Assembly: GCA_964016875.1 (NCBI GenBank)
Contig: OZ024724.1
Coordinates: 46,057,820-46,121,819, forward strand
DNA length: 64,000 bases
Direction: 5' to 3'
Origin: Fallopia convolvulus
Taxonomy: Eukaryota; Streptophyta; Magnoliopsida; Caryophyllales; Polygonaceae
Shown here: in pieces, positions 30,161 to 41,666 of the stretch
Layout: every line of letters starts with the position of its first letter
Position numbering within the stretch: the stretch's first letter is position 1
Notes under the pieces: generated by a model
What the model saw: only the letters and a program-made list of their open reading frames with translations
Told to the model about the DNA's origin: nothing
Databases searched by the model: none
Position numbers and translations under genes: made by a program

Positions 30161-31855
30161 CTAGTCTGCTGATGTGAGAGCCATGGTGACTCTTATCTCT
30201 TCATCTGGGTCAGTCTGCTCATGGAATTTCTTCAGTCGGTGTCCATTAACTTTGAAAATGACGCCTTGGTTATCAGTCAACTCTACTGCTCCGTGAGGAT
30301 AAATGTGATGAACCAGAAATGGACCACTCCATCGTGTCCTTAGCTTTCCTGGGAATAATCGGAGTCTAGAGTTGAAGATAAGTACCTTATCGCCGATGTG
30401 GTAAGTTTTGGGCACCAATTTCCGATCATGCCACCTTTTGGTGCGCTCCTTGTAGATTTCAGCATTTTCGTACGCCTTCAGCCTCAATTCTTCTAATGCT
30501 TGCAAGTCCATGAATCGTTTTGCTCCAGCCGCGTCGAGGTTCATGTTGAGCTCCTTGAGTGCCCATAATGCCTTATGCTCCATTTCGACCGGTAAATGAC
30601 ATGCCTTGCCATACACTAGATTATAGGGGGTGGTGCGTAGAGGCGTCTTGTATGCTCTCCTATATGCCCACAGAGCGTCATCCAACTTGGAGGACCAATC
30701 CTTCCTAGAACGGGAAACTGTCTTCTCTAATATGCTCTTTATTTTCCTGTTTGAAACTTCAACTTGGCCACTTGTTTGGGGATGATAGGGTGTTGTCACC
30801 CGATGAGATACCCCATATTTAGCCAAAAGGGCTTCAAAACTTCGCTCAATGAAATGGGAACCACCATCACTGATAAGGACTCTTGGAACGCCGAATTTGG
30901 GGAAAATATTGGTCTTGACCAATTTAGCAACAGTCTTGGCGTCGTTAGTCCTTGTAGCAACAGCCTCCACCCACTTGGAAACATAATCAACCGCAACTAA
31001 GATGTACTTGTAGGGTCCTGAGGCGGGAAACGGTCCCATGAAATCAATGCCCCATACATCAAATAGCTCAACTTCTAATATCCCAGTCAGTGGATTTTCA
31101 TGTCTCCAAGTTATGTTGCCTGAGCGTTGACATCCATCACATGCTGTCACATAAGCTTGCACATCTTTGAACATGGTGGGCCAATAGAGACCACTTTGAA
31201 GAATCTTCGCAGTAGTCTTGAATCCTTTTCCATGACCTCCAGTTGGAAGTGTGTGACATTGACGGATCACGTTTTCAATCTCCTCCTCTAGGATACAACG
31301 CCTAAAGAGGTGATCGCTTCCTTGTTTAAACAAGTAGGGATCGTCCCAATAGTATTGTTTTACATCATGGAGAAATTTCTTCTTCTTTTGTGGGGTAAGG
31401 CTCTCGGGAATTACGCCTCCTACAAGATAGTTAGCGAAATCCGCAAACCAAGGAGCTTTTGGCCCTCTAATAGCATGGATTGATATTAAGAAAGAAGAAA
31501 TTGAGGAAGGAGAGGGGGTGAATTTTAATTGAGAAGACTTAGGTTCAGAAATCTTACCTAGATGGGTCGTTAACGAGCTAGGATTTAATATTTTGACCTC
31601 GGTACCGACCTCCCGTAGCTCAGTAACGACCTCATTGACTTGATTGTCGACCCAATCTGAACATTTTCCCTTTTTATTTGTGTCTTCCAGCCTCGGCACC
31701 TCGTTAACGACCCTGAAGGGGTCGGTGACGAGGGTCTTGTAAAGTTCGACCTCGTTCAGCAGGAGGTGTTCGTCGGGTCTGGAATCATTTATCGGAACTT
31801 CATTATTGGACTCCGTGATATGCTCAACTGGCAACCTGGACAAGTGATCCGCCAC
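30161..31855 (-). pseudogene. pol: Element B integrase
   Basis: 564 codons open from ADHLSRLP (end of RNase H) to the stop. The linker with palindromic repeats covers residues about 10-110. [14 protein letters not shown] starts the integrase region near 132. Zinc finger: HTLPTGGH and CDGCQ (about 200-243). The catalytic residues lie in GIDFMGP (Asp near 266), SDGGSHF (Asp near 328) and [10 protein letters not shown] (Glu near 364). The C-terminus ([20 protein letters not shown]) is as in Athila. The ORF itself is undamaged but separated from RNase H by a one-base frameshift in a G run near 31866-31875, so it is part of a broken polyprotein. Confidence 0.88.
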
Positions 31856-31865
31856 TAGATTCTCT

Positions 31866-32234
31866 GCCCCCTTTTTTGTCTCTTATTTCATGATCAAATT
31901 CCTGCAGTAAGAGCATCCAACGAAGCAATCTAGGTTTTGCATCTTTTTTAGCCATTAAGTATCTAACGGCCTCATGGTCAGTATAAACAATCACTTTGGA
32001 TCCAACAAGATAGGACCGGAATTTTTCAAAGGCAAATACCACAGCAAGGAATTCCTTCTCCGTTGTGGTATACTTACTCTGCGCCTCATCCAACGTCTTA
32101 CTGGCGTAGTAAATGGCGTGGAGTTTTTTGTCCTTCCGTTTCCCTAAGACTGCGCCAACTGCATAGTCACTGCCATCGCACATGATCTCAAAGGGTAATG
32201 TCCAGTCTGAGGACTGCATGATGGGGGCGGACAC
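31866..32234 (-). pseudogene. pol: Element B RNase H
   Basis: Contains [43 protein letters not shown] and [11 protein letters not shown], the gypsy RNase H core. Upstream, TGA at 32268-32270 separates it from RT in the same frame. Downstream the frame slips at the G run and runs into a short false tail. Confidence 0.85.
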
Positions 32235-32267
32235 AAGGGCAGCTCTTAACCTGTAAAATGCTTCAAG

Positions 32268-32837
32268 TCATTCTGGAGACAGCTCAAACACTACATCTTT
32301 CATTAGTAGGTTAGTCAAAGGTTTAGCTATCTTAGAAAAATCCTGAATAAATCGCCTGTAAAAGCCCGCATGCCCTAAAAAACTCCTAATGTCTCTTACA
32401 GAAGAGGGAGGAGGTAGTTTTTCAATAAGCTCAATTTTCGCCTTATCTACTTCTATCCCTCTTTTAGAGACAAGGTGTCCTAGTACTATCCCCTCTTGAA
32501 CCATAAAATGACACTTTTCCCAATTAAGTACAAGATTGGTTTCTTCACATCTTTTAAGCACTCGTGCAAGGTTAGCAAGACAAGAATCAAATGAAGAACC
32601 ATAAACAGAAAAATCATCCATGAAAACCTCTACAATATCCTCTATCATGTCTAAAAAAATGGCCATCATACATCTTTGAAAAGTAGCAGGGGCATTGCAA
32701 AGCCCAAATGGCATTCTTTTGTAAGCAAAGGTTCCATAGGGACATGTAAAGGTTGTTTTCTCTTGGTCATCAGGATGAATGGGAATCTGCCAAAAGCCGC
32801 TATAGCCATCTAAATAACAGAAATAATCATGCTTGGC
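32268..32837 (-). pseudogene. pol: Element B reverse transcriptase, palm to thumb
   Basis: Starts after the stop at 32838. Contains MPFGLCNAPATFQRCM, the active-site box VFMDDFSVYG (DD intact) and IRSFLGHAGFYRRFI. TGA at 32268-32270 ends this piece. It is the Ty3/gypsy RT type. Confidence 0.88.
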
Positions 32838-33444
32838 TTAGCGTTCTAACACTTGATCTATGAAAGGAAGCGGAAAATGATCTTTTCTAGTAGCACTATT
32901 AAGCTTCCTATAATCAATGCACATCCTCCAACTAGTGGTGGTTCTAGTCGGAATAAGCTCTCCCTTTTCATTTTCTATCACAGTCATCCCCCCTTTCTTT
33001 GGGACTACATGGACCGGACTCACCCATTGGCTGTCCGAAATAGGAAATATGGTCCCAGCATCAAGTAATTTAATAATTTCCTTTTTAACTACATCCTTCA
33101 TATTAGGATTTAATCTACGTCGATGCTCTATGGTGGGTTTATGATTGTCCTCCATGTAAATCCTATGCATGCAAAGAGAAGAGGATATGCCAGTTATATC
33201 ATCTAGGGAGTAGCCTATGGCTTTTCTATGCATCCTAAGCACATTCAAGAGTTTTCCTACTTCTTCATCTTTTAATCCAGCATTAATGATGACAGGTAGA
33301 GTAGAATTAGGACCGAGGAATTCATACCTGAGGGAATCTGGCAAAGGTTTAAGTGTTGGGGACGGTTCGGCAGGGATTAGAATCGGCTCTTCTGGTTCCG
33401 TCTTCAACACTTCCTCAAAGCATTCAAAAGCTGAGATCTCGCCA
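32838..33444 (-). pseudogene. pol: Element B reverse transcriptase, N-terminal part
   Basis: ORF from 33410 ends at TAA 32838-32840. Contains RRLNPNMKDVVKKEIIKLLDAG, WVSPVHVVPKKGG and MCIDYRKLNSATRKDHFPLPF (first catalytic Asp lies beyond the stop). It is truncated upstream at 33444 by element C; polyprotein sequence continues at 43495. Confidence 0.87.
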
Positions 33445-33651
33445 TGTTAAGGCAAGGTTCCCTTGCCCCTTTGGGTTTTGATGATAACAAACCCTTGGCA
33501 TTTGATATGTTCTATGAAGTGTTTCAGGGAAGGAATTGTCCAAGGGAACAATGAAAGGAACTGTTCCTCTAACTACAGGGAACAGTGATGGAAACTGTGA
33601 AGTTGAAGGTTCCAAGAGAAGCAAAACAAAGAAGGTAGATTCAAGGGAACA
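33445..33651 (+). repeat. 5' LTR of element C, first piece
   Basis: Starts TGTTAAGGCAAGG and matches 41667-41873. Interrupted by element I; the last five bases GAACA are its TSD. Confidence 0.88.
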
Positions 33652-34577
33652 TGATGTGATTCCATCTACCGAGTCATGTCCCCATGATTTGAGTGAAGAT
33701 TCCATCCCTAAAGACAAGCCCAATCTGCACGATAAAGGGGAGCCAATACTTGGAAAAGCAACCAAAGACGATGTTCGAGGCGCTATGAAGCCGAGACAAG
33801 GAGCCATACCCTATCTTGGGCACATCACACGAGCCCTAGCTAAGTCTATACTAGACAAAATCAAGGAGGAGCTCATGGCTCATAAGTTTCCGATGGCTAA
33901 TGACGGTGAAGGTTGGAGTGTTCTTGTGACTATTGGTTCGACTAGTGCTAAAACTGGAATTATGTTTTGTTAAGGGTTTTTAGTTGAATTTCTTGAAATT
34001 TAAGGGTGTTTTATGTAATTAGAGAGAAGTGAGGATGGCTGAGTTGAGAGAGGCGTGGCATTAGGGTTATAAGGCCCATTTTTGGCCTCCTTTCTCCCTT
34101 GGAGAGATTGGACGAAAAACCTTGTTGCTTACTTTCCTTGCATCTTTCAATTCAAGTACTTGTTCTTTTTTTTCGTTCGTTCAATTCTCGTTGTTCAAGT
34201 TGTTGGTGAGTAATATCCGACAATCTCGGGCATCCTAGTTTGTTTGAGATCTTGGTGAGTCATATCCAAGTTGTCAAGCATCCATATCCCCTTGTTCTTC
34301 CCATTTCGATCCATCGTCCATCTCGGTGGTTTCTGCACCCCCTCAGTAAAATAGACATATCTTTCAATCCACTCATCATCTAGGTCTGAAATTTTGAGGG
34401 ATTAAACTAGACTCAGAGATATAACTTCGCGAATTGGAATCACTCAATTCCGAGTTCGGACGAGGAAGATCCATCTAGTTGAAGACGGGTCAGTTGCGTG
34501 GTGTTTGTTGTCGGAATTCCTTGGATTCTCGTGGCGATCTCTTTGCACCATCATCCCTTCCATCGATCCTTTCATCA
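33652..34577 (+). repeat. 5' LTR of element I
   Basis: 926 bp. Positions 33652-33973 hold the same open frame that forms the C-terminus of the element ORF in the 3' LTR. Confidence 0.92.
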
Positions 34578-34579
34578 AG

Positions 34580-34592
34580 TGGTATCAGAGCC
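34580..34592 (+). other. Primer-binding site of element I
   Basis: TGGTATCAGAGCC two bases after the LTR, initiator-Met type. Confidence 0.92.
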
Positions 34593-35196
34593 ACGCGAAG
34601 GTATCTCCATCTAAATCTTTTTCCGACCTTGAATTTCCACTTGTTGCAAGTTTTAGGTTCGAACTCCTTAGAGCTGCGTTGTTGTTGTTGTGTTCGGTCT
34701 TTCCGAATTGTTGTCTTAAGTTGTGGCGTTTTTGAGTCCTTGAATTTTTGAAGTTCTTGGCCGAGTTTGATGCTCAACCATGGCTGAAAAGCTTCTCAAA
34801 AAACGTCCCTAATAGAACACCAATGGCCTTCATTAGTTGGTAGTTGAATGGTTGCTTTTGTTGCTTGTTTAATGCCTTCCTTTAGTGCATGAATTGAAAG
34901 AGCCTTTGCTGATTTTTTTTTGTTGTGGAAAAAACGTGGGGATTGAGACCAAAAACCAGCTTTGATTTTGTGTTCGTTACATGCTTGTTGAATTGGATCG
35001 ACTCTAGGATACGGGAACGAAACCAAGAATTACTAATCTTGCTTGGTTGTTTCTTTTCTTGTTGTTGTGTTTGAGTTTTTTTTGTTCCATTTTGTTGGTC
35101 ATCTTCTACTTGCAACTTGTCGGATTTTCATCTCGGGCAAGTCTTGGTGATTAATTCGTGTGACCTCTATACCTTGATCTTTGCCTTGTTTTTACG
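34593..35196 (+). other. Leader of element I
   Basis: About 600 bp, T-rich, no supported ORF. It ends just before the ATG at 35197 (gatgacaagtgt context). Confidence 0.6.
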
Positions 35197-36198
35197 ATGA
35201 CAAGTGTAGGTGATGACAAGAATAAGGAACAAGTTGAGGAGACGTCCACTAGTTCGGTGGCTGCCATGATACAAACTTTTCAACAATCCATGCAACAATC
35301 CGTGGAAGCTTTGGCGACACGCATGGATGCCTTGGAGCGCCAAGACGAGAGGACACAAGTGCCTCAAGTGGTGAAGATCAAGGATATACGAGAAGAGGAT
35401 CAAGGTTCGAGGACGACCCCTTGTAAAGGGGAGGAGAATTTCTTCCAACAAAGAGTGATGTGTGACATAGAACAACCAAAAAGAGAGACTCCTTTCCATG
35501 GATTGGAACAACTCATTACCATCAAGTGTCCAATAGAAATGATGCACATATTGCAAGAAGAGGAGGAAGTTGTGGAATTGTCTCCTAAAATCAAGCATCG
35601 TCCTACCATCACTCCTAGCTCCATGAACTCGTTGGCTACACCATGGATGGATGCATTTCCTAAGATTCCTTCATGTTTGCCCTTCTTGCTCCATGAAGAG
35701 GACGAGGCTGTTTTAGTCACTCAAAGAGGTGATTACATTCCTTTTCTTGTGGAGGCCAAGAAGGATGTCTTTGTCATGGAGAATGCCACACCAAGAGAGC
35801 TAGAAGCCCTACCTTCTTTGTTGAGCTCACAAGGCTTGATAGATTCGAGGACGAATCTTTTTGAAGGGGAGGAGGATGATGTGATTCCATCTACCGAGTC
35901 ATGTCCCCATGATTTGAGTGAAGATTCCATCCCTAAAGACAAGCCCAATCTGCACGATAAAGGGGAGCCAATACTTGGACAAGCAACCAAAGACGATGTT
36001 CGAGGCGCTATGAAGCCGAGACAAGGAGCCATACCCTATCTTGGGCGCATCACACGAGCCCTAGCTAAGTCTATACTAGACAAAATCAAGGAGGAGCTCA
36101 TGGCTCATAAGTTTCCGATGGCTAATGACGGTGAAGGTTGGAGTGTTCTTGTGACTATTGGTTCGACTAGTGCTAAAACTGGAATTATGTTTTGTTAA
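35197..36198 (+). CDS. Element I ORF: Gag-like N-terminus joined to pol C-terminus
   Basis: 333 codons, uninterrupted. Residues 1-50 are a helical, Gln-rich coiled-coil stretch (MIQTFQQSMQQSVEALATRMDALE) like the start of chromovirus Gag. Residues about 50-215 are unrecognised. From about 215 the sequence SRTNLFEGEEDD and later YLGRITRALAKSILDKIKEE resemble the end of chromovirus pol (LRTNPF and GPITRAR-type motifs, as in element D). The last about 105 codons lie in the 3' LTR. No enzyme domain remains. It is open in spite of lacking catalytic parts, which hints at recent amplification or at use as a structural protein with partner elements. Confidence 0.75.
   Translation: MTSVGDDKNKEQVEETSTSSVAAMIQTFQQSMQQSVEALATRMDALERQDERTQVPQVVKIKDIREEDQGSRTTPCKGEENFFQQRVMCDIEQPKRETPFHGLEQLITIKCPIEMMHILQEEEEVVELSPKIKHRPTITPSSMNSLATPWMDAFPKIPSCLPFLLHEEDEAVLVTQRGDYIPFLVEAKKDVFVMENATPRELEALPSLLSSQGLIDSRTNLFEGEEDDVIPSTESCPHDLSEDSIPKDKPNLHDKGEPILGQATKDDVRGAMKPRQGAIPYLGRITRALAKSILDKIKEELMAHKFPMANDGEGWSVLVTIGSTSAKTGIMFC
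35860..35876 (+). other. Polypurine tract of element I
   Basis: TTGAAGGGGAGGAGGA immediately before the 3' LTR; it also encodes part of the ORF. Confidence 0.8.
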
Positions 36199-36802
36199 GG
36201 GTTTTTAGTTGAATTTCTTGAAATTTAAGGGTGTTTTATGTAATTAGAGAGAAGTGAGGATGGCTGAGTTGAGCGAGGCGTGGCATTAGGGTTATAAGGC
36301 CCATTTTTGGCCTCCTTTCTCCCTTGGAGAGATTGGACGAAAAACCTTGTTGCTTACTTTCCTTGCATCTTTCAATTCAAGTACTTGTTCTTTTTTTTCG
36401 TTCGTTCAATTCTCGTTGTTCAAGTTGTTGGTGAGTAATATCCGACAATCTCGGGCATCCTAGTTTGTTTGAGATCTTGGTGAGTCATATCCAAGTTGTC
36501 AAGCATCCATATCCCCTTGTTCTTCCCATTTCGATCCATCATCCATCTCGGTGGTTTCTGCACCCCCTCAGTAAAATAGACATATCTTTCAATCCACTCA
36601 TCATCTAGGTCTGAAATTTTGAGGGATTAAACTAGACTCAGAGATATAACTTCGCGAATTGGAATCACGCAATTCCGAGTTCGGACGAGGAAGATCCATC
36701 TAGTTGAAGACGGGTCAGTTGCGTGGTGTTTGTTGTCGGAATTCCTTGGATTCTCGTGGCGATCTCTTTGCACCATCATCCCCTCCATCGATCCTTTCAT
36801 CA
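35877..36802 (+). repeat. 3' LTR of element I
   Basis: 926 bp, carries the ORF end to 36198. Confidence 0.92.
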
Positions 36803-36807
36803 GAACA

Positions 36808-38505
36808 ATAGGAACTGTTCATCTAACTAGAGAGAACAGTGATGGGAACTGTGAAGTTCAAGGCTCCAAGATAAGCAAGACAAAGAATGAAGATTCAAGG
36901 GAACGATGAAAGGAACTGTTCCCTTGATAGAGGGAACAGTAAAGGGAACTCTCAGTGTAATAGGATGACACTGTTCCCTTGACAACTGAAAATGATAGAA
37001 AAACCAAGAAGAAGGAACACTGAAGGGAACACTAGTGTAATATGATGGGAACTGTTCCCATCTAAGGGAATATGATGGGAACAGTGAAGTTTCAAAGATC
37101 AAAGGAACAGTGATGGGAACGCTAGTGTAATATAAGGAACTGTTCCCATCTAGGGAACATGATGGGAACAGGGAAGTTTCAAAGCTCAAAGGAACAATGA
37201 TGGGAACGCCAGTGCAATATGAGGAGTTGTTCCCATCTAGGAACATGATGGGAACAATGAAGGTTTAAGGCTCAAAGGAACAGTGATGGGAACGCAGTGC
37301 AATATGAGGAATTGTTCCCATCCAGGAACATGATGGGAACAATGAAGGTTCAAGGCTCAAAGGAACAGTGAAGGAAACGTCAATGTAATGTGAAGGAACT
37401 GCTCCCATCCAAGGAATAGCTCCCCAAGACCAAAGCTCCAGGAGAAGAAAGACTCAAAGGAACAATGAAGGGAACTATCAGTGTAATATGAAGGAACTGT
37501 TCCCATCCAAGGAACAGTTCCTCAAGAGAAAAGCTCCAGGAGAAGAAACAATCAAGAGAACAATGAAGGGAACTCTCAGTGTAAAATGAAGGAACTGTTC
37601 CCATCTAAGGGAACTCACAAGCCAGTCCAAAAAACACATCAGCGAGAAATAAGGAGACATGTTCCTGACAAAACAGAGGAACAGTTCGTGCATCAGACTG
37701 AGCCTATTCATCCAACGGCTTGATGAGCTTCAAGAGTTGACCAAATTCAAAACAAGAGTCACATGTTGAGAAAGTACATACTTGGGGAACAAGACAAGGG
37801 CAATCTTGACATTTCCCAAGTTAAGGATTGGGGAGCAAGGCTCTTTAGATATAATTAGTGAACAAGCCCAAGAGAAAAATTCACCCCTTCAGAAATCCAA
37901 AAAGACAAGAGCATTAAGAGAGAGAAGGTGGTCGACGGCGAGTGTTTGATCTCAGCCACGACGAGGAAGAAGTTCCCAGGAGCAAGGGAACCGTGATAGT
38001 CAAGTCCAAGTGTAAGAGGGAAGGAAGACGTTCCCAAGAGGAAGGGAACTGTGATAGTGAAGTCCAGGTGTAAGGTTTGGTTTACTTGTCTTAGTTGAGT
38101 TGTTTGCTTAGGAACTTGGTTAAGAAGACTCATTAGTGTTGCTAGAGTTAGGTAGAACTCGTAGGAACAGAGAAGTTTGAGTCTTGCCTGTTGTTACTAA
38201 GGAACAATCAATAAAACAAGTAAGTCATTCAAAATCCTCCAAGGGAGGTAGAGGTTTACCCATTCAACTAGTTGGTTGAAGTGGGGTTCCTCTATAAGGA
38301 ACTGTGTCCCTTTACTTATCTTATGCTTTTGGTTCTTGTTCCTTATAATTTCTTGAATTGTTCCCTTAATATTCTTTGTTCCTATACTTCCATATTGTTA
38401 TCTTCTTTGTGCCTATCACCTGCATATTTATTTGTTATTCCGCTGCCCAAGGAACAGTTCCCATAACTGTTCCTTGACTCTATTCTAACACACAACTTTC
38501 CAACA
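36808..38505 (+). repeat. 5' LTR of element C, second piece
   Basis: It resumes after I and ends CTTTCCAACA. Positions 36810-37620 are an array of units of about 60-110 bp, each with a GGAAC/GTTCC pair and a GTGTAATATGA-like phrase. It has one more unit (about 84 bp, near 37240-37325) than the 3' LTR. The TATA equivalent near 37850 reads TATAATTAG, mutated relative to the 3' LTR. Confidence 0.88.
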
Positions 38506-38507
38506 AT

Positions 38508-38520
38508 TGGTATCAGAGCC
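38508..38520 (+). other. Primer-binding site of element C
   Basis: TGGTATCAGAGCC two bases after the LTR, initiator-Met type. Confidence 0.92.
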
Positions 38521-38566
38521 AGGTTGCTCTAGATTGTGTGTTACTTGCAGGTAATTAGGGAACAAT

Positions 38567-39448
38567 ATGACATTGTCAACAAGTGATGACGTTGATTGTT
38601 GCATAGAGGCACTACGTTCCTTGTACTCCAAGGGAAATCTCCGAAGGAAAAATGATGGAATTGTTCCCACCACAAAACTAGAGCTTGTGGGAGAGGAACA
38701 ACAAAAGATACTTGATGTAGTGACCAAGGAAAGGGAGAAGATCATTAGGAACTGTCCTAAGAAGAAGAAAGGAAGAGGGAATGTGTCTTTCTTTTTTGAT
38801 GCATGGGGGAACAATCCTGATGATGAATCTGACGAATGGACAAGTACAAGTACTTGTTTTGTTGCTAAGGAACAAAGTGCATCTGATTATGAAGAAGAGT
38901 TAAGTGAAAGTTCCCATCTTTTCAATGATTTGAAGAATTATAAGAAATGTTCCCTAATTAAATTTATTGAGAAAATTTGGAAGGAAAAGGAAAAACTGAA
39001 AGAGGAACTTGAAAATCATGATAGTTATTCTTCCATTCCTTGTGATGCTTGTTATTCTCTTAAAATTGATGTTGGGAACTTGATGTCTGAGAATCGGGAA
39101 CTAAATGCTAAGTTAGAAAGTCTTAGAGCTGAAAACTTGAAACTTTCTAAGGAACTAAACTTTGGTGTTCCCTTTGACCAAACTGAGTTGAATAGCTTGA
39201 GATCTAAAGTTGATAAGCTTGTTTCCACTAACCTTATGAATGAGAAGAAACTCTACGAGTTTAGATGTGTTAAGGAACAGGTGGAAAAAATTTTTGAAGA
39301 TAAGGAACTGCTCCATCTTCAAAGAAGGTTGCAAAGTGCTAATGACAGGAACATGCACTTGGAGGCAAAGCTAAAAGGTCTTGAAAACCATAGTTCCTTA
39401 AACCACACATGGGCTAGAGGACAAAAGGCACATAAGGTTTGGGAATAA
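38567..39448 (+). pseudogene. gag: Element C Gag fragment, coiled-coil part
   Basis: 293 codons from an ATG 47 bases after the primer site. It lacks the N-terminal Gag domain and first zinc knuckle found in A. It is Glu/Lys/Leu-rich with heptad-like helices (about 130-150, 175-290) and a PCDACYSLK pair of cysteines like the PCPNC of A Gag. Ends at TAA 39446-39448 in the frame that then continues as the next piece. It is either a truncated Gag or a remnant. Confidence 0.7.
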
Positions 39449-39877
39449 CAAGCTAGATCAAAGAAGCAAGCTTCATGGAACAATGACATTCATGTGAGGT
39501 GCAAACCCATAAGACAAGAGGAACATAAAGGAGAGTCAAGTGCCCAAGGTGCACATCGTAATCATCCAAAGGTGATGAACCAAGCTGAGAACAGGGAACC
39601 TCGTAGGGAAACAAAGTTCCAAGAGAGAAAGGCACAACCTCATTTCCAACAAATCCATGGGAACTGGGAACGTCGTGGGCACTATGCTTTCAAGAACCAT
39701 TGGAAATTCACTGGATTAAGAAGGAAGGACCAAAAGGTGCAACAACCTAGGAAAGGTAAGTCTTCAGTTCCTTCCATACAATCTTGTTGCATGAAGTGTG
39801 GAAATGTTGAATTTTTTAATGCTAGTCCTAACCCAAGGGAACCCAAACTTGTTTGGGTGCCCAAAATTAAGACTTGA
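39449..39877 (+). pseudogene. gag: Element C Gag C-terminal remnant
   Basis: Basic, Gln/His-rich stretch with GNWERRGHYAFKNHWK and CCMKCGNVEFFNAS, a broken zinc knuckle, ending in PKLVWVPKIKT and TGA. The WVPK ending parallels the WVSK end of A Gag. Immediately after comes TTGAC...TTGTAG, like the A gag-pol joint. Confidence 0.65.
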
Positions 39878-39890
39878 CTTTGTGTTGTAG

Positions 39891-41519
39891 GGAGTTGTGA
39901 GGGAAACAACTTAGGAACAAGTGTCTCATTGAAAAATTTCCTCACAATCTCAAGTGGAAGTGAGCTAGGAACTCACTTAATGTGCAAGAAGTGCAACAAT
40001 TTTGGGGGAACAAGGTCAAGAACAAAAATTCCCCTCTCAAAAAAAAAATAACAAGTTGAATGCTAGTTGTGGAACACAATGAGGTAAGTGTTTCTTAACC
40101 CATAATGTGCTCATCTTTCATGCATGGGAACAATAGAGCTAATCTTTGAGAAAAATCCATTGAGATGGAACTTTGTAGAACTGAAAATCAAGTTGCAAGG
40201 AAATTCACCAAAGCTTTGGATAGAAATTAGCTCAAGGAACATCTAAGGATGCTTCCTTGCATGATCTTCTTAGAATTAAACAAGTCCCGGTTCACTATTC
40301 TTTCAATGATTGGCTAGTTTAAGGGAACTTTGGTAGGGAACAATACTTAGTAACTTTCTTCATGATAATATGATGACTTGTTTGATGGACTATGCCTTCA
40401 CTATCTTTTTTTTTGCATGGAGTTGTTACATATGCATGAGTTTTTCTTTTTTTTTTGGCCCAAAATGATCAACCTGAGTTCCTATCCCACTATATTAGCC
40501 GAAATGATGGTTGATCATAAGACTTGTCCCTTAACCTTGATCCAGGTAAACGTCTCCTATGAGCCTAATATGTTTTAAGCCCTTATTTACTGGATTTAAT
40601 TACCTGGATGTCTTTTGTTCATTTCCATGCTTATTTGTTTGGATATGCTTATCTTATTGTTCCACAAAAATCCCATGCTATCCAAACCAAGCCCTCGTTA
40701 CTCAATCATGGTGTAGAAGAGTGGGAACTTTGTTTTTACTGGATGACAAGGGAACAACAAGTCAAGGGAAGAAGAAAAGAGGATAAAGCTCTAGATATAG
40801 TTCCATTCTTTGAGGGGGAACAAGTTGCAAGTTCCTTCATATTAAGTTGCAAGTTCTCTAAAGCATATGCAAGTTGCAAGTTCTCAAAAAAAAAAAAAAG
40901 GAACCAAATGTCTCATGAAGGAAAAGTTTCAAGAAAATTTGAAGAAATGTACAAGGAAGGATAAGAGGAACTAAAGCAAGGAAATGGATGTAAAAATCAA
41001 GGAACCCACGTCTATTGTGAGGAACAATGGTAATGCTTGACATCCAGGGGTACACACCCTCTTCGAAATCATGATTGAGTCCCCTACAAGATTTCCTTTG
41101 TCCATCAATTCCAATATATTGCTTTTCCTTGTGCATATGCTTCCAGTTCCATTGCTCTAACTATTTCTTGCTTATGATGATTGTGTAGTCCCATCCCTCT
41201 ATCATCATCTCAATATTATCCTTGAGTTAAGATTGTGCTTTGTATTTGTACCTCTTACTTGAAGTTCATTTTTCGATGATGCCAAAAGGGGGAAGTGTGA
41301 AAAATTGTAGAGATGCGTTGTTCTAAGAGATGTAGAACTTACTTTTCCATTTGCTAAGAGGGAACTACTTGATAACTTTCACTAGTAGGAACTACAAGTC
41401 CATCTCAGGGGGAACAAAAAGGTTTAGGGAACAACCATGCATTTTATTGAGGAACTTTCATTTATTCAGGGGGAACTAGAACTTGTTTTGCTCTACAATT
41501 TTGAAGAGTTTGTCATCAT
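39891..41519 (+). other. Non-coding interior of element C
   Basis: No supported ORF. 40455-40570 matches the post-pol segment of A (near 5545-5660). 40880-40900 is an A run. 41275-41300 (gatgatgccaaaagggggaa) is the usual SIRE 3' landmark. Many GGAAC words. Confidence 0.6.
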
Positions 41520-41666
41520 CAAAAAGGGGGAAATTGTTAAGGCAAGGTTCCCTTGCCCCTTTGGGTTTTGATGATAACAAACATTTGCCCCTTGCCCTCA
41601 GGGGGAACTAGTATTTGTTTTGCTCTATAATTTTGAAGGGTTTGTCATTATCAAAAAGGGGGATAT
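41520..41666 (+). repeat. Duplicated polypurine tract and LTR start in element C
   Basis: Two tandem copies: AAAAAGGGGGAAAT followed by TGTTAAGGCAAGG and about 50 bases of LTR, then again AAAAAGGGGGATAT followed by the true 3' LTR at 41667. Probably slippage or a second priming event at the polypurine tract. Confidence 0.8.

Larger units (their letters stand above)
33652..36802 (+). mobile_element. Element I: small non-autonomous chromovirus derivative
   Basis: 3151 bp, TSD GAACA (33647-33651 and 36803-36807). LTRs are 926 bp each (33652-34577 and 35877-36802), TGATGTGATT to CTTTCATCA, with about seven differences by eye, so a young insertion. Interior is only 1.3 kb: initiator-Met primer site, leader and one ORF that runs into the 3' LTR. 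Confidence 0.92.

Noticed and set aside
36808..37620. CRISPR-like regular array
   Set aside because: Units are imperfect, spacers are themselves repetitive, and it sits in a retrotransposon LTR of a plant.
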